Of a DNA stretch of 64,000 nt, positions 63,663 through 64,000 are shown piece after piece. Below the pieces are notes generated by a model. The model was given only the letters and a program-made list of their open reading frames with translations, had not been told where the DNA came from and did no database searches. Source of the stretch: Pseudonocardia kunmingensis (GTDB taxonomy: Bacteria; Actinomycetota; Actinomycetes; Mycobacteriales; Pseudonocardiaceae); the NCBI RefSeq assembly GCF_006716445.1, contig NZ_VFPA01000002.1:248001-312000 (forward strand). The letters run 5' to 3'. How positions within the stretch are numbered: position 1 is the first letter of the stretch; every line of letters begins with the position of its first letter. A program made the position numbers and the translations under genes.

Positions 63663-64000
63663 ACCACCGTCCTCGCCGGGTGGGGTCGTCCCGTGGGGGC
63701 GGCCCCACGGCACGTGGTGGAACAGCAGGTTCAGCGCGAACGCGACGATCGCGCACGACGTGATCGACGAGCCGATCACGATCTGCAGGTTGCCCGGCAC
63801 CTGTGCGTAGAAGGACGGGGCCACCACCGGCAGCATCCCGACGCCGAGCGAGATCGCCACGATCATCAGGTTGTCGCTGCCCTCGAAGTGCACCTTGTGC
63901 AGCGTGCGGATGCCCACGGCCGTCACCGTCGCGAACATCACCAGGCCCGCGCCGCCGACCACCGGTCCCGGCAGCGAGGCCACCACCTCGCCGAACTTCG
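63633..64000 (-). CDS. NCS2-family nucleobase permease (uracil/xanthine type), C-terminal part
   Basis: Only the last about 122 codons are in the window; the frame is open to position 64000. It reads FGEVVASLPGPVVGGAGLVM then TAVGIRTLHKV, NLMIVAISLGVGMLPVVAP and SCAIVAFALNLLFHHV, matching helices 9 to 14 of NCS2 uracil/xanthine permeases (the PVVGGAGLVMFA block is typical). A charged tail APTQEVR ends it. Substrate unresolved. Confidence 0.88.
   Translation of the reverse strand, partial: KFGEVVASLPGPVVGGAGLVMFATVTAVGIRTLHKVHFEGSDNLMIVAISLGVGMLPVVAPSFYAQVPGNLQIVIGSSITSCAIVAFALNLLFHHVPWGRPHGTTPPGEDGGSAAPTQEVR

Overview
The window is a high-GC actinobacterial chromosome segment with frequent GTG starts, 4-base ATGA/GTGA gene overlaps and many leaderless promoters. 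The genus cannot be proven from sequence alone. Gene content (CtaC/CtaF, GlnA1, lipoylated DlaT-type E2, F420-type LLM enzyme, AdoK-type kinase) points to the Pseudonocardiaceae, and Pseudonocardia is the best guess. From about 7.7 to 36 kb the gene order follows the Mycobacterium tuberculosis stretch glnA1 - RDD protein - DUF4191 - lipA - lipB - dlaT - pepB - gcvT - ilvE - cobS/cobT - DUF3043 - glycerate kinase - IscA-like - adoK - ctaC - ctaF (known from that genome, not computed here). This part is therefore ancestral core with local insertions.

Region 1 (1-7.7 kb) is accessory. A leftward operon holds an NTF2-like protein, a Vat-type streptogramin A acetyltransferase, a Vgb-type streptogramin B lyase and a frameshifted DUF5701 gene. 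It is divergent from a large LAL-type LuxR regulator. Next comes a strikingly lower-GC gene for a HEPN-like protein with a zinc ribbon, a gene-poor stretch full of inverted repeats, and the catalytic half of a tyrosine integrase. This looks like a decayed island beside glnA1.

Region 2 (7.7-36 kb) is core metabolism: nitrogen assimilation (glnA); a MerR/GyrI-like pair with a textbook MerR promoter; the lipoic-acid and 2-oxoacid dehydrogenase cluster (lipA, lipB, E2, lpd); a leucyl aminopeptidase; gcvT; ilvE; cobalamin nucleotide-loop genes (cobU, cobT, cobS); glycerate kinase; an A-type Fe-S carrier; an adenosine-kinase-like PfkB protein; and cytochrome oxidase subunits II and IV.

Region 3 (36-53.5 kb) is mixed: acetyltransferases, an NCS1 permease, an acyl-CoA dehydrogenase, an O-methyltransferase and a NarL-type two-component pair. 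It also carries a beta-lactamase with a divergent LysR regulator and a co-transcribed beta-lactamase-fold protein lacking the general-base Glu, matching the layout of the Streptomyces cacaoi blaL/blaA/blaB system. Then follow a thioredoxin/NHL protein, a Fpg/Nei-type glycosylase remnant bracketed by two inverted copies of a 63-bp element, PAP2, pgi, a beta-propeller lipoprotein, a polyphosphate-glucokinase-like enzyme, and a RidA/Rrf2 operon.

Region 4 (53.5-64 kb) starts with a five-gene, fully overlapping operon: SWIM zinc finger, DUF5691, MoxR-type AAA+, DUF5682 and a VWA/CoxE-like protein. This is the best candidate for a poorly described molecular machine. After it come an alcohol dehydrogenase/galactonate-dehydratase pair, a DoxX protein and the end of an NCS2 permease.

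Recurrent themes: at least 18 genes have a TANNNT hexamer 6-8 bases before the start codon, which also fixes several start choices. Two families of dispersed palindromes sit at gene 3-prime ends: three 49-bp copies, and two copies of a second type. No rRNA, tRNA or CRISPR array was recognised.
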